Source: CAMREV01 sp051653965 (lineage in GTDB: Bacteria; Bacillota_I; Bacilli_A; Mycoplasmatales; Mycoplasmoidaceae). Taken from it: a DNA stretch of 64,000 nt. The position numbers were made by a program, and so were the translations under genes. Numbering within the stretch: the first letter of the stretch is position 1; each line of letters opens with the position of its first letter. The notes below the pieces were generated by a model. The model was not told the origin of the DNA, searched no databases, and worked only from the letters and a program-made list of their open reading frames with translations. The stretch lies in the NCBI GenBank assembly GCA_051653965.1, contig JBOFXG010000002.1, positions 141,448-205,447 of the forward strand, given 5' to 3'. Below are positions 31,312 to 41,371 of this stretch, piece after piece.

Positions 31312-33773
31312 TTACTATCTACAAAAATTGTTGCAGATAGTAATTTTTGATCATCATCCATATTAATCATTTTTACACCTGAAGTAGATCTTCCAATTAC
31401 TCTAATTTGAGACAATGAGATTCTGTTTATTTTTCCTAATGAAGTTAACATTAATAGATCTTCATTTCCATTAACAATATTAGAGAAAATCATATTTCCA
31501 GTTTTATCATTTATTCTTAATGATATAACACCTTTTGATCCTCTTTTTGTAAGTCTATAAGTATCAACATTTGATAATTTACCAAAACCATTTTCTCCAA
31601 TAGAAAGCATTAAATTTCCCAAACTTGATGATGATGCACCTGTAACTGTATGTTTAGGTAATAATTTAATACCTCTAACACCTGCAGCAGTTCTACCCAT
31701 AACCCTAGAATCTTTTTCATTAAATCTTACTAAATGACCACTAGTTGAGCCAATAAAGATTTCTTCTTCACCATTTGTTTTGAAAACATATTTTAATAAG
31801 TCATTTTCTCTTAAGGTAATGGCTATTTTACCATTTGTTCTTATAGAAGAATATTGAAGTAAATCTGTTCTTTTAATAACTCCATTAAGTGTCACAAAGA
31901 ATAAGAAACTATCTTCATATTTTTCTATAGGGAGAATTGTTAGAATTTTTTCGTTCTTTTCAATATTCATAATATTTAAAGCAGGCATACCCTTTCCTTG
32001 TCTGCTTCCTAGTGGAATCTGATGAGCTCTTATCCTATAAACTTTACCTTTATCACTAAAAAATAATAAATCAATATGTGTGTTAGTGTTGATAAGTAAT
32101 TTAACATTATCATCATCATGAGTAGATAAACCTTTAACACCAACGCCACCTCTATTTTGAGTTTTGTAAGTGTCAATTGGAATTCTTTTTAAATAACCAT
32201 TTTCAGACATAGTAATAACAATGTTTTCTTTTGGTATTAAATCTTCATCGTTAATATCTGATGATATTCCATAAAGAATTTCAGTTCTTCTTTTATCACC
32301 ATATTTTTCTTTAATTCTTGTCATATTTGTTGAAATAACTTCAACTTGTTTATTTTTAGAAGCAAGAATTTCATTTAATTCAGAAATAAATTTTTTAAGA
32401 TTTGCTAACTCTTCTTGAATTTTATTGATTTCAAGACTAGATAAATTTCTTAATCTCATATCTAAAATTGCTTTAGCTTGTTCATTAGATAATTTAAATT
32501 TAGCAATTAATTCTTTTTCAGCATTTTCATTACTTTCTGATTTTCTTATAATTTTAATAACTTCTTCAATATTATTAATTGCAATTAATAAACCTTCAAG
32601 TAAATGTTCTCTAGATTTAGCTTTCTTTAATTCAAAGTTAGTTTTTCTAATCAAAACATCTATTTGATGAGTTAAATAATGTATTAAAGATTCTTTAATA
32701 TTTAATTGTTTAGGAATACCATTAACTAGTGCAATAAAGTTAACACTTACATTTGTTTGTAAGTCAGTCATTTTAAATAATTTATTCAATAAAATTTCAG
32801 GAATAACATCTCTTTTTGTTTCAATATAGATTCTTATCCCATCTCTTGATGTCTCATCTCTTAAATCAGCAATTGAAGTAATAATTTCTTCTTTAACTAA
32901 TCTAACAATTTTTTCTATTAAGTTAGATTTATTTACTAAATAAGGTAATTCTTTAATGATAATTGCAGATTTACCATTACCTAAATCTTCAATATCATAT
33001 TTAGATCTAACAGTTACAGAACCTCTACCAGTATTAAAATAATCATTAATACCTTTATCTCCAACTATTTCACCATATGTTGGAAAATCAGGCCCTTTAA
33101 TAAATTGTTTAATATCCTCAATTGAAGCATCTTCATTTTTAGCTAAATGAATTGCAGCATCAATAATTTCACAAAGATTATGTGGAGGTATTACAGTTGA
33201 CATACCAACAGCAATACCAGTACTACCATTAGCTAATAGATTAGGAAAAGCACATGGTAATACTGATGGCTCAATTTCGCTACCATCATAATTTTCTAGA
33301 AAATCTACAGTTTCTTTTTCAATATTATTTAATAATTCAGATGAAATTTTAGAAAGCCTAGATTCAGTATATCTCATCGCAGCTGCTGAATCACCATCAA
33401 TTGAACCAAAGTTCCCATGACCATCAATTAGCGGATATCTTAGACTAAAGTCTTGTGCCATTCTTACAGTTGCTTGATAAACTGCACTATCACCATGAGG
33501 GTGAAACTTACCTATTACTTCTCCTACTAATCTTGCAGATTTTTTATAAGGTTTATCATGAGTCATTCCTAAATTATATGCAGCATATAAAATTCTTCTA
33601 TGAACCGGTTTTAAACCATCTCTAATATCTGGTAATGCTCTTGAAGTAATTACTGACATTGCATAATCTAAGAATGAATTTTGTAACTCATTGACAATAG
33701 AAATGTCACTTATCTTTGTACCAATAAGTGAATCTTTTATTTTTTCTATTGTATTAATATCTTTTTTTGACAT
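31308..33773 (-). CDS. gyrA: DNA gyrase subunit A
   Basis: Breakage-reunion subunit of gyrase. The 821-residue protein has catalytic Tyr135 in AAMRYTESRL, the quinolone region GKFHPHGDSAVY (Ser96, the sensitive form) and DFSLRYPLIDGHGNFGSIDG. A GyrA box, QNRGGVGVKGL, is present in the beta-pinwheel domain and distinguishes it from ParC. It lies 20 bases after gyrB on the same strand. C-terminal repeats (STSGHLVRF, GRTAAGVRGIKL, GRSTSGVKMI) are the pinwheel blades. Confidence 0.95.
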   Translation of the reverse strand: MSKKDINTIEKIKDSLIGTKISDISIVNELQNSFLDYAMSVITSRALPDIRDGLKPVHRRILYAAYNLGMTHDKPYKKSARLVGEVIGKFHPHGDSAVYQATVRMAQDFSLRYPLIDGHGNFGSIDGDSAAAMRYTESRLSKISSELLNNIEKETVDFLENYDGSEIEPSVLPCAFPNLLANGSTGIAVGMSTVIPPHNLCEIIDAAIHLAKNEDASIEDIKQFIKGPDFPTYGEIVGDKGINDYFNTGRGSVTVRSKYDIEDLGNGKSAIIIKELPYLVNKSNLIEKIVRLVKEEIITSIADLRDETSRDGIRIYIETKRDVIPEILLNKLFKMTDLQTNVSVNFIALVNGIPKQLNIKESLIHYLTHQIDVLIRKTNFELKKAKSREHLLEGLLIAINNIEEVIKIIRKSESNENAEKELIAKFKLSNEQAKAILDMRLRNLSSLEINKIQEELANLKKFISELNEILASKNKQVEVISTNMTRIKEKYGDKRRTEILYGISSDINDEDLIPKENIVITMSENGYLKRIPIDTYKTQNRGGVGVKGLSTHDDDNVKLLINTNTHIDLLFFSDKGKVYRIRAHQIPLGSRQGKGMPALNIMNIEKNEKILTILPIEKYEDSFLFFVTLNGVIKRTDLLQYSSIRTNGKIAITLRENDLLKYVFKTNGEEEIFIGSTSGHLVRFNEKDSRVMGRTAAGVRGIKLLPKHTVTGASSSSLGNLMLSIGENGFGKLSNVDTYRLTKRGSKGVISLRINDKTGNMIFSNIVNGNEDLLMLTSLGKINRISLSQIRVIGRSTSGVKMINMDDDQKLLSATIFVDSN

Positions 33774-33792
33774 AATAAGTTACCTTTCTAAT

Positions 33793-35727
33793 TTATGCAT
33801 CTAAGTTTTTTACATACTTAGCATTTAATTCTATAAATTCTTTTCTTGTTTTAACATCTTCACCCATTAATTCAGAAAAAGTTGCATCAGCTAATATTGC
33901 ATCTTCAATACTAACTTTAAGTAATAATCTATTTGTAGGATCCATTGTTGTTTCTCAAAGTTGATTAGGATTCATTTCCCCTAAACCTTTATATCTTTGA
34001 ACATTGAATTTACTTTTTTCAACTTCTTTTTTAAATTCTTCTAAAGTTTTTTCATCATAAGCATATTTAATATTTTTACCAGATGTAAATTTAAATAAAG
34101 GTGGTTGAGCAATAAATACACTACCATTCTCAATTAATGGAAGCATATATCTAAACATGAAAGTTAATAATAATATTCTAATATGTGCACCATCTACATC
34201 AGCATCAGTCATTATGATTATTTTGTTATATCTAAGTTTTTCTAAATCAAAATCATTAGCAACACCAGCACCAATAGCAGTAATTAGATCAATAATTTCA
34301 TTATTATTAAAAATGGTTGTTGTTTGAGCTTTTTCAACGTTAATTATTTTCCCCTTTAACGGAAGAATCGCTTGAAAAAATCTATCTCTACCAATTTTAG
34401 CAGATCCGCCAGCTGAATCACCCTCAACAATATATAGTTCTGAAATTTCAGGATCTTTAGTTGTGCAATCTGCTAATTTACCAGGTAATGAATTTGATTC
34501 AAATGGAGATTTTCTTCTAGTAGCTTCTCTAACCTCTTGAGATTTCTTTCTAGCTTCTTTTGCTAAAAGACATTTTTTAATAATTAAGTCAGCATCATCT
34601 GGATTTTCTAATAAATATTTTTCAAATATCATTTGAGTCAAATCACTAACAGATGGTCTGATATCATTACCACCTAATTTTCTCTTAGTTTGTCCTTCAT
34701 ATATTGGATTTGGATGCTTAATAGAAATGATTGCAGTCAAACCTTCACATACATCTTCTTTTGAAATTTTATCATCTTTGTCTTTTATGTATTTTTTACT
34801 AAGTCCATATGAATTAATAACTTTTAGAATAGCAAATTTAAAACCATCTTCATGACTACCACCTTCAGTAGTGTTAATATTATTACAAAATGAAAAAATG
34901 GACATATTATAAGTCTTGTTATATTGAAAAGCTAATTCAACCATAATATTCATATGTTCTTCTTTATTTTGAATTTTAATTTTCTTAGAAACTTCACCGC
35001 AAATAATACTACTAGTTAAAGGTTCTTTTTTACTATTTAATTCTTCAATTCAAGTTTTTAAACCACCTTCATTTTTGAATTCATGTTTAGAACCATTTAA
35101 TTCATTAATGAAAATAATTTCTAAACCTTTGTTTAAGTAAGATAATTGTTTAAGTCTTGAAGCAATACTTGGTTCATCTCAATCATGTTTTTCCATAATA
35201 GTAAAGTCAGGGAAAAAAGTAATTGAAGTTCCTTTTTCTATTTTTTCAAAATTATCAACTTCTTTTAAAGGGGAAGCAATTGCACCACCATTTTCAAACC
35301 TAATATTATATTTTTTACTATTAATTCAAATATCAGCTTCTAATCAAGAAGATAAAGCATTAACAACTGATGCACCAACACCATGTAATCCACCAGATAC
35401 ACTATATGAATTATTATTGAACTTACCACCTGCATGTAGTTCAGTGAAAACCATTTCTACACCACTTTTTTTAGTTTTAGAATTTATTCCAACTGGAATA
35501 CCTCTACCATCATCAATTACAGAAAAAGAGCTATCTTTATTTATTCTTACAATGATTTTTTTTGCATGACCAGCCATAGCTTCATCAATAGAATTATCAA
35601 CTATCTCTCATATAAGATGATGCAATCCTCTTGAATCAACTGATCCAATATACATACCTGGTCTTAATCTTACAGGTTCAAGCCCTTCTAACTGGACTAT
35701 ACTATCAGAATTATATTCATTACTCAT
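33793..35727 (-). CDS. gyrB: DNA gyrase subunit B
   Basis: ATPase subunit of gyrase. The 644-residue frame starts MSNEYNSDSIVQLEGLEPVR. It has the GHKL ATP site (EIVDNSIDEAMAGH, VIDDGRGIPVG, GGLHGVGASVVNALS), the TOPRIM metal site (YIVEGDSAGGSAKIGRDR, MTDADVDGAHIR) and a C-terminal QRYKGLGEMNPNQLW. Several TGA codons encode Trp. It is followed by gyrA and preceded by an S4-domain protein, the usual order near dnaN and dnaA. Confidence 0.96.
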
Positions 35728-35738
35728 ATCGATACCTT

Positions 35739-35954
35739 TTAACCTATAACAAAAATTGTTCCATTGATTTCAATAGTATAATTTTTGTATAGTTTTTTTC
35801 CTCTTCTATTTTCATTTTCACCATTAACTAAAATCTTATTTTCAATTAAAAAAAACTTAGCATCTGAACCTGATGAAATGGTTCCAGTAACTTTTAAAAA
35901 TTGACCTAATTTTATATAATCAGTTATTATTGGAATAAGTTTTTTTTCATTCAT
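35739..35954 (-). CDS. yaaA: S4-domain RNA-binding protein (YaaA/RlbA-like)
   Basis: A 71-residue single S4 domain: YIKLGQFLKVTGTISSGSDA, KFFLIENKILVNGENENRRG, KKLYKNYTIEI. Proteins of this size between dnaN and gyrB (or recF) in Firmicutes are called YaaA or RlbA. RecF is absent between this gene and gyrB here. It probably binds structured RNA; a ribosome-related role has been proposed for the family. It starts 12 bases before gyrB. Confidence 0.85.
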   Translation of the reverse strand: MNEKKLIPIITDYIKLGQFLKVTGTISSGSDAKFFLIENKILVNGENENRRGKKLYKNYTIEINGTIFVIG

Positions 35955-36001
35955 AATTAATATAATAATTTTAACACATTTGAATGTGTTTATACCATAT
36001 A

Positions 36002-36032
36002 AAAAAACTAGCTTTGAATTATCTAGTTTTTT
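36002..36032. terminator. Terminator after dnaN
   Basis: Strong inverted repeat AAAAAACTAG / CTAGTTTTTT with an eleven-base loop, downstream of dnaN on the minus strand. The dnaN stop codon (TAG, complement 36023-36025) is inside the stem. On the minus strand the second arm ends in T7. It separates the dnaA-dnaN transcript from yaaA-gyrB-gyrA. Confidence 0.7.
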
Positions 36033-37135
36033 CTTAGAGGTACTAAAATTTGTGTAAATTTAATATCATTTTCATCTTTTAACATTATTGGTTTATTTAT
36101 GTCAGAAATATAAAATGTTATTTCATTTTTTTCAAAAGTTTTTAATAATGAAATTAGATATGCGATATTGATTTCAAATTCAAGTTTATCTATGTTTTTT
36201 GATTCAATTTCTATAATCTCACTAGCTGAACCAATTTCATTACTTTTAAATGATATCAAAATGTCATTTCTACTTATTCTAAAATTAGCAATTGGTTTGC
36301 TATCATTTATTATTAATGATAAGCCTCTATTTAAGACATTTTGTAATTTATATTTATCTACTTTAAGATTACTAATATAGTCTTGCTGAATTATTTTATC
36401 AATTGAAGGAAAATTACCTTCAATATTTTTTGTTGATATTATTACATTGTTAAATTTAATAATTATTTTATTATCTTTTTTAAAAAAATCGAATTGTGTA
36501 TCACTAGCAATATCTAGAATATTTTTGATAATTGATGGCTCAATTATCATTTTAATTTTGCTTCCATTAAAGTGGTATTTAATTAATGATAATTTAAATG
36601 TGTCTGAAGCAACTGCTCTTAACATATGATCTTCTGTTTCAGAATCAATTAAAACTCCATTAAAAATAGATTCTTTTTCAATGTTTGTATTAACTGATGG
36701 AGATACCTTTTTACTTATTTCAAATAATTGTTTAGCAGATAGCACAATTGTATCTCATCCACTATTATCAAATTTAAGATTGGGGTATTCTTCTACATTC
36801 ATGATGTTTATGTTTGAGTCAAATCTACCTGATTTTATTTTAAGTAATGAATTATCTATTTTCTCTAGTAGGATATCTTCATTTTCAAGTTTAGATATTA
36901 TGTTTAATAGAGTTTTAGCTTTTACTAGTATAGTTCCTTCTTCAAATATCTGAATTCCTTCAGATATTTGATATATAGAAGAAGATGTTCCATTAGAAGA
37001 TGTTAATCTAATTTTATTATCTTTTATTTCCAATAGAACTGATTGTAAAACAGGGTAAATAGTATTTTGTCCAATTATGCTATTGCAAAATTTTAATCCA
37101 TTTAATATTTTATCTTTTTTTACTATTACTCTCAT
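36023..37135 (-). CDS. dnaN: DNA polymerase III beta clamp
   Basis: Sliding clamp that tethers DNA polymerase III. The 370-residue frame starts MRVIVKKDKILNGLKFCNSI, includes the domain boundary sequence EEYPNLKFDNSGWDTIVLSA (TGA at 36755-36757 is Trp) and ends FTQILVPLRKN, where most clamps end I-M-P-M-R. It follows dnaA by 80 bases, the standard order at bacterial origins. Confidence 0.94.
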
Positions 37136-37215
37136 TTATTTATCCTTATTTATTTTTTGATTTATTTAAATTGTATTATTATTAACAGCGTTGGAACTGT
37201 TATCTTTGTGGGAAA

Positions 37216-38562
37216 CTATATATTATTTATTAAATTAGTAATAAATTTATTTAAATCACTATCAGATTCTATTACCTTCTTTATTTTCTTATATGATTCT
37301 AAAATAGTTGAGTGATCTCTATTAGAGAAAAATGTCCCAATTTCAGCATATGACATTTTCATTTTTTCTCTCAATATATATATACATATTTGTCTTGAAA
37401 ATGCTACTTCTTTTGTTCTTATTTTAGATACAATTAATTCCTTACTTACACTATAATTCATTGCAACTGTTTCTATTACAATATTCGGGCTTACTTTATA
37501 ACCAGAATTAACTAATCCATTATCTAATTCTATATCTAATAATTCTTTTATTTTTTCTTCATTAATTGTAAAGTTTTCATCTTCTTCAATACTTACTTGA
37601 AAGATTATTTTGTTAATAACTCCTTCTAATGATCTAATGTCTGAATTAAATCTATTTGCAATAAATTTAATTGAGTTATTTGAGAATTTTACTCCATTAA
37701 CATCTTTATTAATTTTATGTTTTATTATTTCACAAATTGTCTCTGAATCTGGTTTACCTAATTTTATTGTTAGACCTGAATTAAATCTTGATATCATTCT
37801 ATTATCTATTTTAAGTTCATTTGGACTTCTATCTGAACTTATAATAATTTTTTTATTATTTTTAATGTAGTAATTAAAAATGTTGAAAAAAATTTCATTC
37901 ATTTTATCTTTATTAGATAAAAATTGGATATCATCTACTATTAAGATATCATATGCATCAAATGATTTTTTATATTCTTCTATTTCTTTGCTTCCATATG
38001 ACATATATTCATAAGACTCTCTTACAAAGTCTTCAATGTTCATGTATTTTATAATTAAATCTTTTTCTTTTTTAATTTCAATTCCAATTGCATTAATTAT
38101 ATGTGTTTTTCCTAAACCTGTATCTCCATAAACAAAGAAAGGATTGTATTTGTTTTGTTCATCATTACAAATTTGTTTTGCTGCTTTAAATAATTTTTTA
38201 TTAAACTTTCCAACAACAAAATTATCAAAAGTTAATTTATAATTAAGATTATCTTTTGTTTCTTTAAGATTTTCAATTTTATGTTCTTCTTGCTTCTTGA
38301 TTTCACCTTTATATGAATATTTAATTATCATATTTTGATTTGTTGATTCAAGAAATAATTCATGTATTTTTTCTGCAAATTCTTCTTCAATTATCTTTCT
38401 TGAAAATTCATTTGGAGCTTCAATAACAATTTTATTGTTCTCAATTTTTGCTATGTTAGTTTTTAAAAAAAAATTTTCATAAAAATTTTGATTTTCAATG
38501 AAATTTTGCATCTTAATTTGAATATTCACCCAAACCTTTTTTAGAAATTCTTTATTTTGCAT
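37216..38562 (-). CDS. dnaA: Chromosomal replication initiator DnaA
   Basis: AAA+ initiator that binds DnaA boxes and melts the origin. The 448-residue protein has the N-terminal domain, Walker A GDTGLGKTH (146-154) in NPFFVYGDTGLGKTHIINAI, Walker B DILIVDDIQFLS, sensor-1 IISSDRSPNEL and the domain IV box-binding signature FFSNRDHSTILESYK. It diverges from rpmH across a 122-base gap and precedes dnaN. No TGA-coded Trp is needed except none internal, so it reads through directly. Confidence 0.97.
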   Translation of the reverse strand: MQNKEFLKKVWVNIQIKMQNFIENQNFYENFFLKTNIAKIENNKIVIEAPNEFSRKIIEEEFAEKIHELFLESTNQNMIIKYSYKGEIKKQEEHKIENLKETKDNLNYKLTFDNFVVGKFNKKLFKAAKQICNDEQNKYNPFFVYGDTGLGKTHIINAIGIEIKKEKDLIIKYMNIEDFVRESYEYMSYGSKEIEEYKKSFDAYDILIVDDIQFLSNKDKMNEIFFNIFNYYIKNNKKIIISSDRSPNELKIDNRMISRFNSGLTIKLGKPDSETICEIIKHKINKDVNGVKFSNNSIKFIANRFNSDIRSLEGVINKIIFQVSIEEDENFTINEEKIKELLDIELDNGLVNSGYKVSPNIVIETVAMNYSVSKELIVSKIRTKEVAFSRQICIYILREKMKMSYAEIGTFFSNRDHSTILESYKKIKKVIESDSDLNKFITNLINNI

Positions 38563-38684
38563 TTATTAACCTATGTAAGTATTATAAATAATTAGTTTTA
38601 TTATAACCTATAATGTGGTAAAATATTTAATGCTTGTTATTTAGTAACATACGTATATATTTAATGGGCTTACAGAGGAAAAAA
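38563..38684. other. Candidate oriC region between dnaA and rpmH
   Basis: This A/T-rich gap separates divergent dnaA and rpmH, the conserved origin position in Firmicutes and Mollicutes. It has a possible DnaA box, TGTGGTAAA at 38615-38623 (seven of nine bases of the reverse consensus). Similar seven-of-nine boxes lie between dnaA and dnaN (37139-37147 and 37207-37215). TATAAT hexamers occur for rpmH (38609-38614) and on the minus strand for dnaA. No perfect TTATCCACA was found, so origin function rests mainly on gene order. Confidence 0.45.
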
Positions 38685-38828
38685 ATGAAAAGAACTTATC
38701 AACCTAACAAAAGAAGAAAATTCAAAAAACACGGATTTTTGTCTAGAAGTAAGTCAACTGCTGGTAAGAATGTAATTAGTAGAAGAAGACAAAAAGGTAG
38801 ACACAACTTAACTGTTTCAGATGAATAA
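38685..38828 (+). CDS. rpmH: 50S ribosomal protein L34
   Basis: Small 47-residue basic protein of the large subunit: MKRTYQPNKRRKFKKHGFLS, then KSTAGKNVISRRRQKGR. The start ATG follows AGAGGA. It overlaps rnpA by eight bases. The rpmH-rnpA-yidC order, divergent from dnaA, is the classic origin-flanking block. A longer in-frame upstream extension exists but lacks a ribosome binding site. Confidence 0.97.
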   Translation: MKRTYQPNKRRKFKKHGFLSRSKSTAGKNVISRRRQKGRHNLTVSDE

Positions 38829-39153
38829 AAAATATCGATTAAATAAAGTTTTGTTTAATGATGTTTTTAAAATTAGCAAGGTTTCACATTCTGATAATTT
38901 TATAATTAAATTTAAAAATAATTCAGAAAAAAAAGCTAGGATTGGAATATCTGCATCAAAAAAGTTTTTTAAAAGTTCTGTTTTAAGAAATAAAATTAAA
39001 AGGCAAATAAGATCAATTTTACAACCAATTGTTTCTCAATTGAAGAGCTTTGATTTAGTAATTATTGCTAAAAAAGAATATGATATTAATTCTTATGAAA
39101 AACAAAAAGAAGAATTAATATCTTTAATTAAAAAAAATAATATTTTAAATTAG
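38821..39153 (+). CDS. rnpA: Ribonuclease P protein component
   Basis: Protein subunit of RNase P, which matures tRNA 5' ends with the RNA subunit rnpB (not in this window). The 110-residue basic protein has the family signature RNKIKRQIRSIL (about residues 57-68), preceded by KKARIGISASKKFFKSSVLR. Its start lies within the last codons of rpmH, implying coupled translation. Confidence 0.95.
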   Translation: MNKKYRLNKVLFNDVFKISKVSHSDNFIIKFKNNSEKKARIGISASKKFFKSSVLRNKIKRQIRSILQPIVSQLKSFDLVIIAKKEYDINSYEKQKEELISLIKKNNILN

Positions 39154-39165
39154 GGGGGATAAAAA

Positions 39166-40323
39166 ATGAGAGAGTTTATACTTAAAAATAATAATATAGT
39201 TAATAACTCTGTTTTTGTCTCTTCTCCTGTTTGAAGTAGAACTATTGATACAAAAGAAAAATCTAAAAATGATGTTAAAAAGGTTTTTAAAATAATATTA
39301 AAATCACTTAAGTTTTTAATATATGCTTTTTTATTACTTATGGGTCTTTGGGGATGTTTTCAAACTATGGCTGAAAGTGAAACACAAACTAGTGTTATTC
39401 TTGGTGACGGTTTAGAGTTTGGTTATTTATTTGGAACTACTGGAGATGTTAGATATGACTTAAGTGGTAGGTTGGATACTGATTATTACATATATGCCAT
39501 AAACCAGTTTAATTTTAATTATGGTCCTTTTTATGCCCTGTTTGTCTTTCCTGGAGCTTCATTAGTTCTTACTATTATGTATTCAATGAAAGATGCATGA
39601 GGTGGTTTAAATGCCTTATTAGCAATTTTCTTATTACTATTAATAATTAGAGTAGTTACTCTTTTAATTTCTATTAGATCTACTATTCAAAATGAAAAGA
39701 TGCAAGAGATTCAAGGTAAAGTAGCAGAAATTAATGCTAAATATAAAGATCAAAAAGATGCTGAATCAAGGCAAAAGAAACAAATAGAAGTTTCTGCTAT
39801 TTATAAAAAGCATAGTGTAAAACCATTTGCTGCTTTTGAACAGATCTTTATTACCATGCCAATATTTTTAGTAGTATATAGGGTTATTACAATAATAAGA
39901 CCTTTAAAAGATACTAATCTATTTAATATTTGAAACTTATCTGAAACTCCTATGGAGCAAATCTTTAGTAATATAACTGATGGTGGTTGAGTTTATATTT
40001 TCTTCTTGTTACTTGTAGTACCTGTGCAAATATTCTCTCAAAAATTACCTCAGATATTAACTAAAAAAAGAAGTTCTTCAGCTAAAGCTATTAGTAGTAA
40101 GGGTAATGATCAAATGAAAAAAATGAAAACCATTCAAACTGTAATGATGGTATTCATGGCATTCATTTTAGTAACATCTGCAACAGGTATTGGATTGTAT
40201 TGATTCCTAAGTTCAATATTTAGTATTTTACAAACATTATTCTTACATAAATTAATTATGAATGGTAAAAAGAAAAACAAGAAAACTAATAAGATTCTTG
40301 AAGAACTAGGCATTCAAACTTAA
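39166..40323 (+). CDS. yidC: Membrane protein insertase YidC
   Basis: Inserts membrane proteins with or without Sec. The 385-residue frame starts at ATG 39166 after an unusually strong GGGGGGAT ribosome binding site. Conserved features are the first helix (FLIYAFLLLMGLWGCFQT), a periplasmic-like loop, the core domain (IRVVTLLISIRSTIQNEKMQ with the groove arginine), the coiled cytoplasmic loop (EIQGKVAEINAKYKDQ), FITMPIFLVVYRV and ATGIGLYWFLSSIFSILQT. Trp codons are TGA. It overlaps the rsmA start (TAATG). Confidence 0.93.
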
Positions 40324-41141
40324 TGAATAATAAAGAATTAATTAAACATTTAAGAGAAACAAATTTTATTCCATCTAAAAAAATGGGACAAAATTTTTTA
40401 ATATGCAATAACTATAAAAATTTAATTGTTAATAGCTTAGATATCCAAGAAGAAGATAATATTATTGAAATAGGGCCTGGTTTTGGAGCATTAACTTCCT
40501 TAATAATTAACAAAACAAATAAACTTAAATTAGTGGAATTAGATAAAAGAATTCATGCTCACTTAAAAGAGAATTTTCTAGGAATAGAAATTATAAATAA
40601 TAATATATTAGATATAAATTTAGATGATATTTGTATTAAAGATGAAACTAATAAAATTATTTCTAATTTGCCATATTCAATCTCTTCTAAAGCAATTGTA
40701 AAAATTATTAAATGCAAATATATTGAATCATCTATTTTAATGATTCAAAAAGAAGTTGCTGAAAGAATTATAGCTAAAGAATGTTCTAAAAATTATAATG
40801 GTTTTTCTGTTTTTATTCAATTAGTTTGTGAAACTAAAAAGTTATTTGATGTTCCAAATACTGTATTTTATCCTAAGCCAAATGTTACTTCTTCTGTTAT
40901 TAAATTAACTAGAAAAAATAACCTAGATTTTGATATTGATAAAATTGAAAAATTTATTAGAAAATGTTTTGGTCAAAAGAGAAAAACAATTTTTAATAAT
41001 CTTAAAGAATTTTTTAATCATGAAGATATTATCAATGCTTTATTAAAATTAGAAATAGATAAAAATAGAAGGCCAGAAACTTTATTATTAGAACAATATA
41101 AAAAACTATTTTTATATTTAAATTTTACTTATTTTTTTTAA
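40323..41141 (+). CDS. rsmA: 16S rRNA dimethyladenosine transferase
   Basis: KsgA/RsmA dimethylates two adjacent adenines in helix 45 of 16S rRNA. The 272-residue protein has FIPSKKMGQNFLI, the SAM-binding EIGPGFGALT and the catalytic NLPYSISS. C-terminal FGQKRKTIFNNLKEFF is typical. It ends the origin-flanking rpmH-rnpA-yidC-rsmA series. The following 230 bases (41142-41371) are A/T-rich and hold only short inverted repeats and the promoter of the next gene. Confidence 0.95.
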   Translation: MNNKELIKHLRETNFIPSKKMGQNFLICNNYKNLIVNSLDIQEEDNIIEIGPGFGALTSLIINKTNKLKLVELDKRIHAHLKENFLGIEIINNNILDINLDDICIKDETNKIISNLPYSISSKAIVKIIKCKYIESSILMIQKEVAERIIAKECSKNYNGFSVFIQLVCETKKLFDVPNTVFYPKPNVTSSVIKLTRKNNLDFDIDKIEKFIRKCFGQKRKTIFNNLKEFFNHEDIINALLKLEIDKNRRPETLLLEQYKKLFLYLNFTYFF

Positions 41142-41371
41142 AAATATAATTTATTTTATATATTAAAAATTTATCTATAAATTCAATTTTCTATTATCTC
41201 TTTGAGATCACGAATATTTTCAATAATTATAATTATACTCTTTGAATATTCTATATTATTCATTTCATAAAATTATTTTTTATAAATATTTATTAAAATA
41301 GGATTTTTTATTTCTAAAATATAGTAAAATTTATTATAAACAATAAAAATATAAATGTAAAAAAGGTTTTA

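Noticed and set aside
585..40323. Apparent fragmentation of rplB, rplD, ileS, ftsH, ecfT, gyrB, dnaN, yidC and others into several pieces
   Set aside because: Every break is a TGA at a place where tryptophan fits the family. The genes are intact under genetic code 4.
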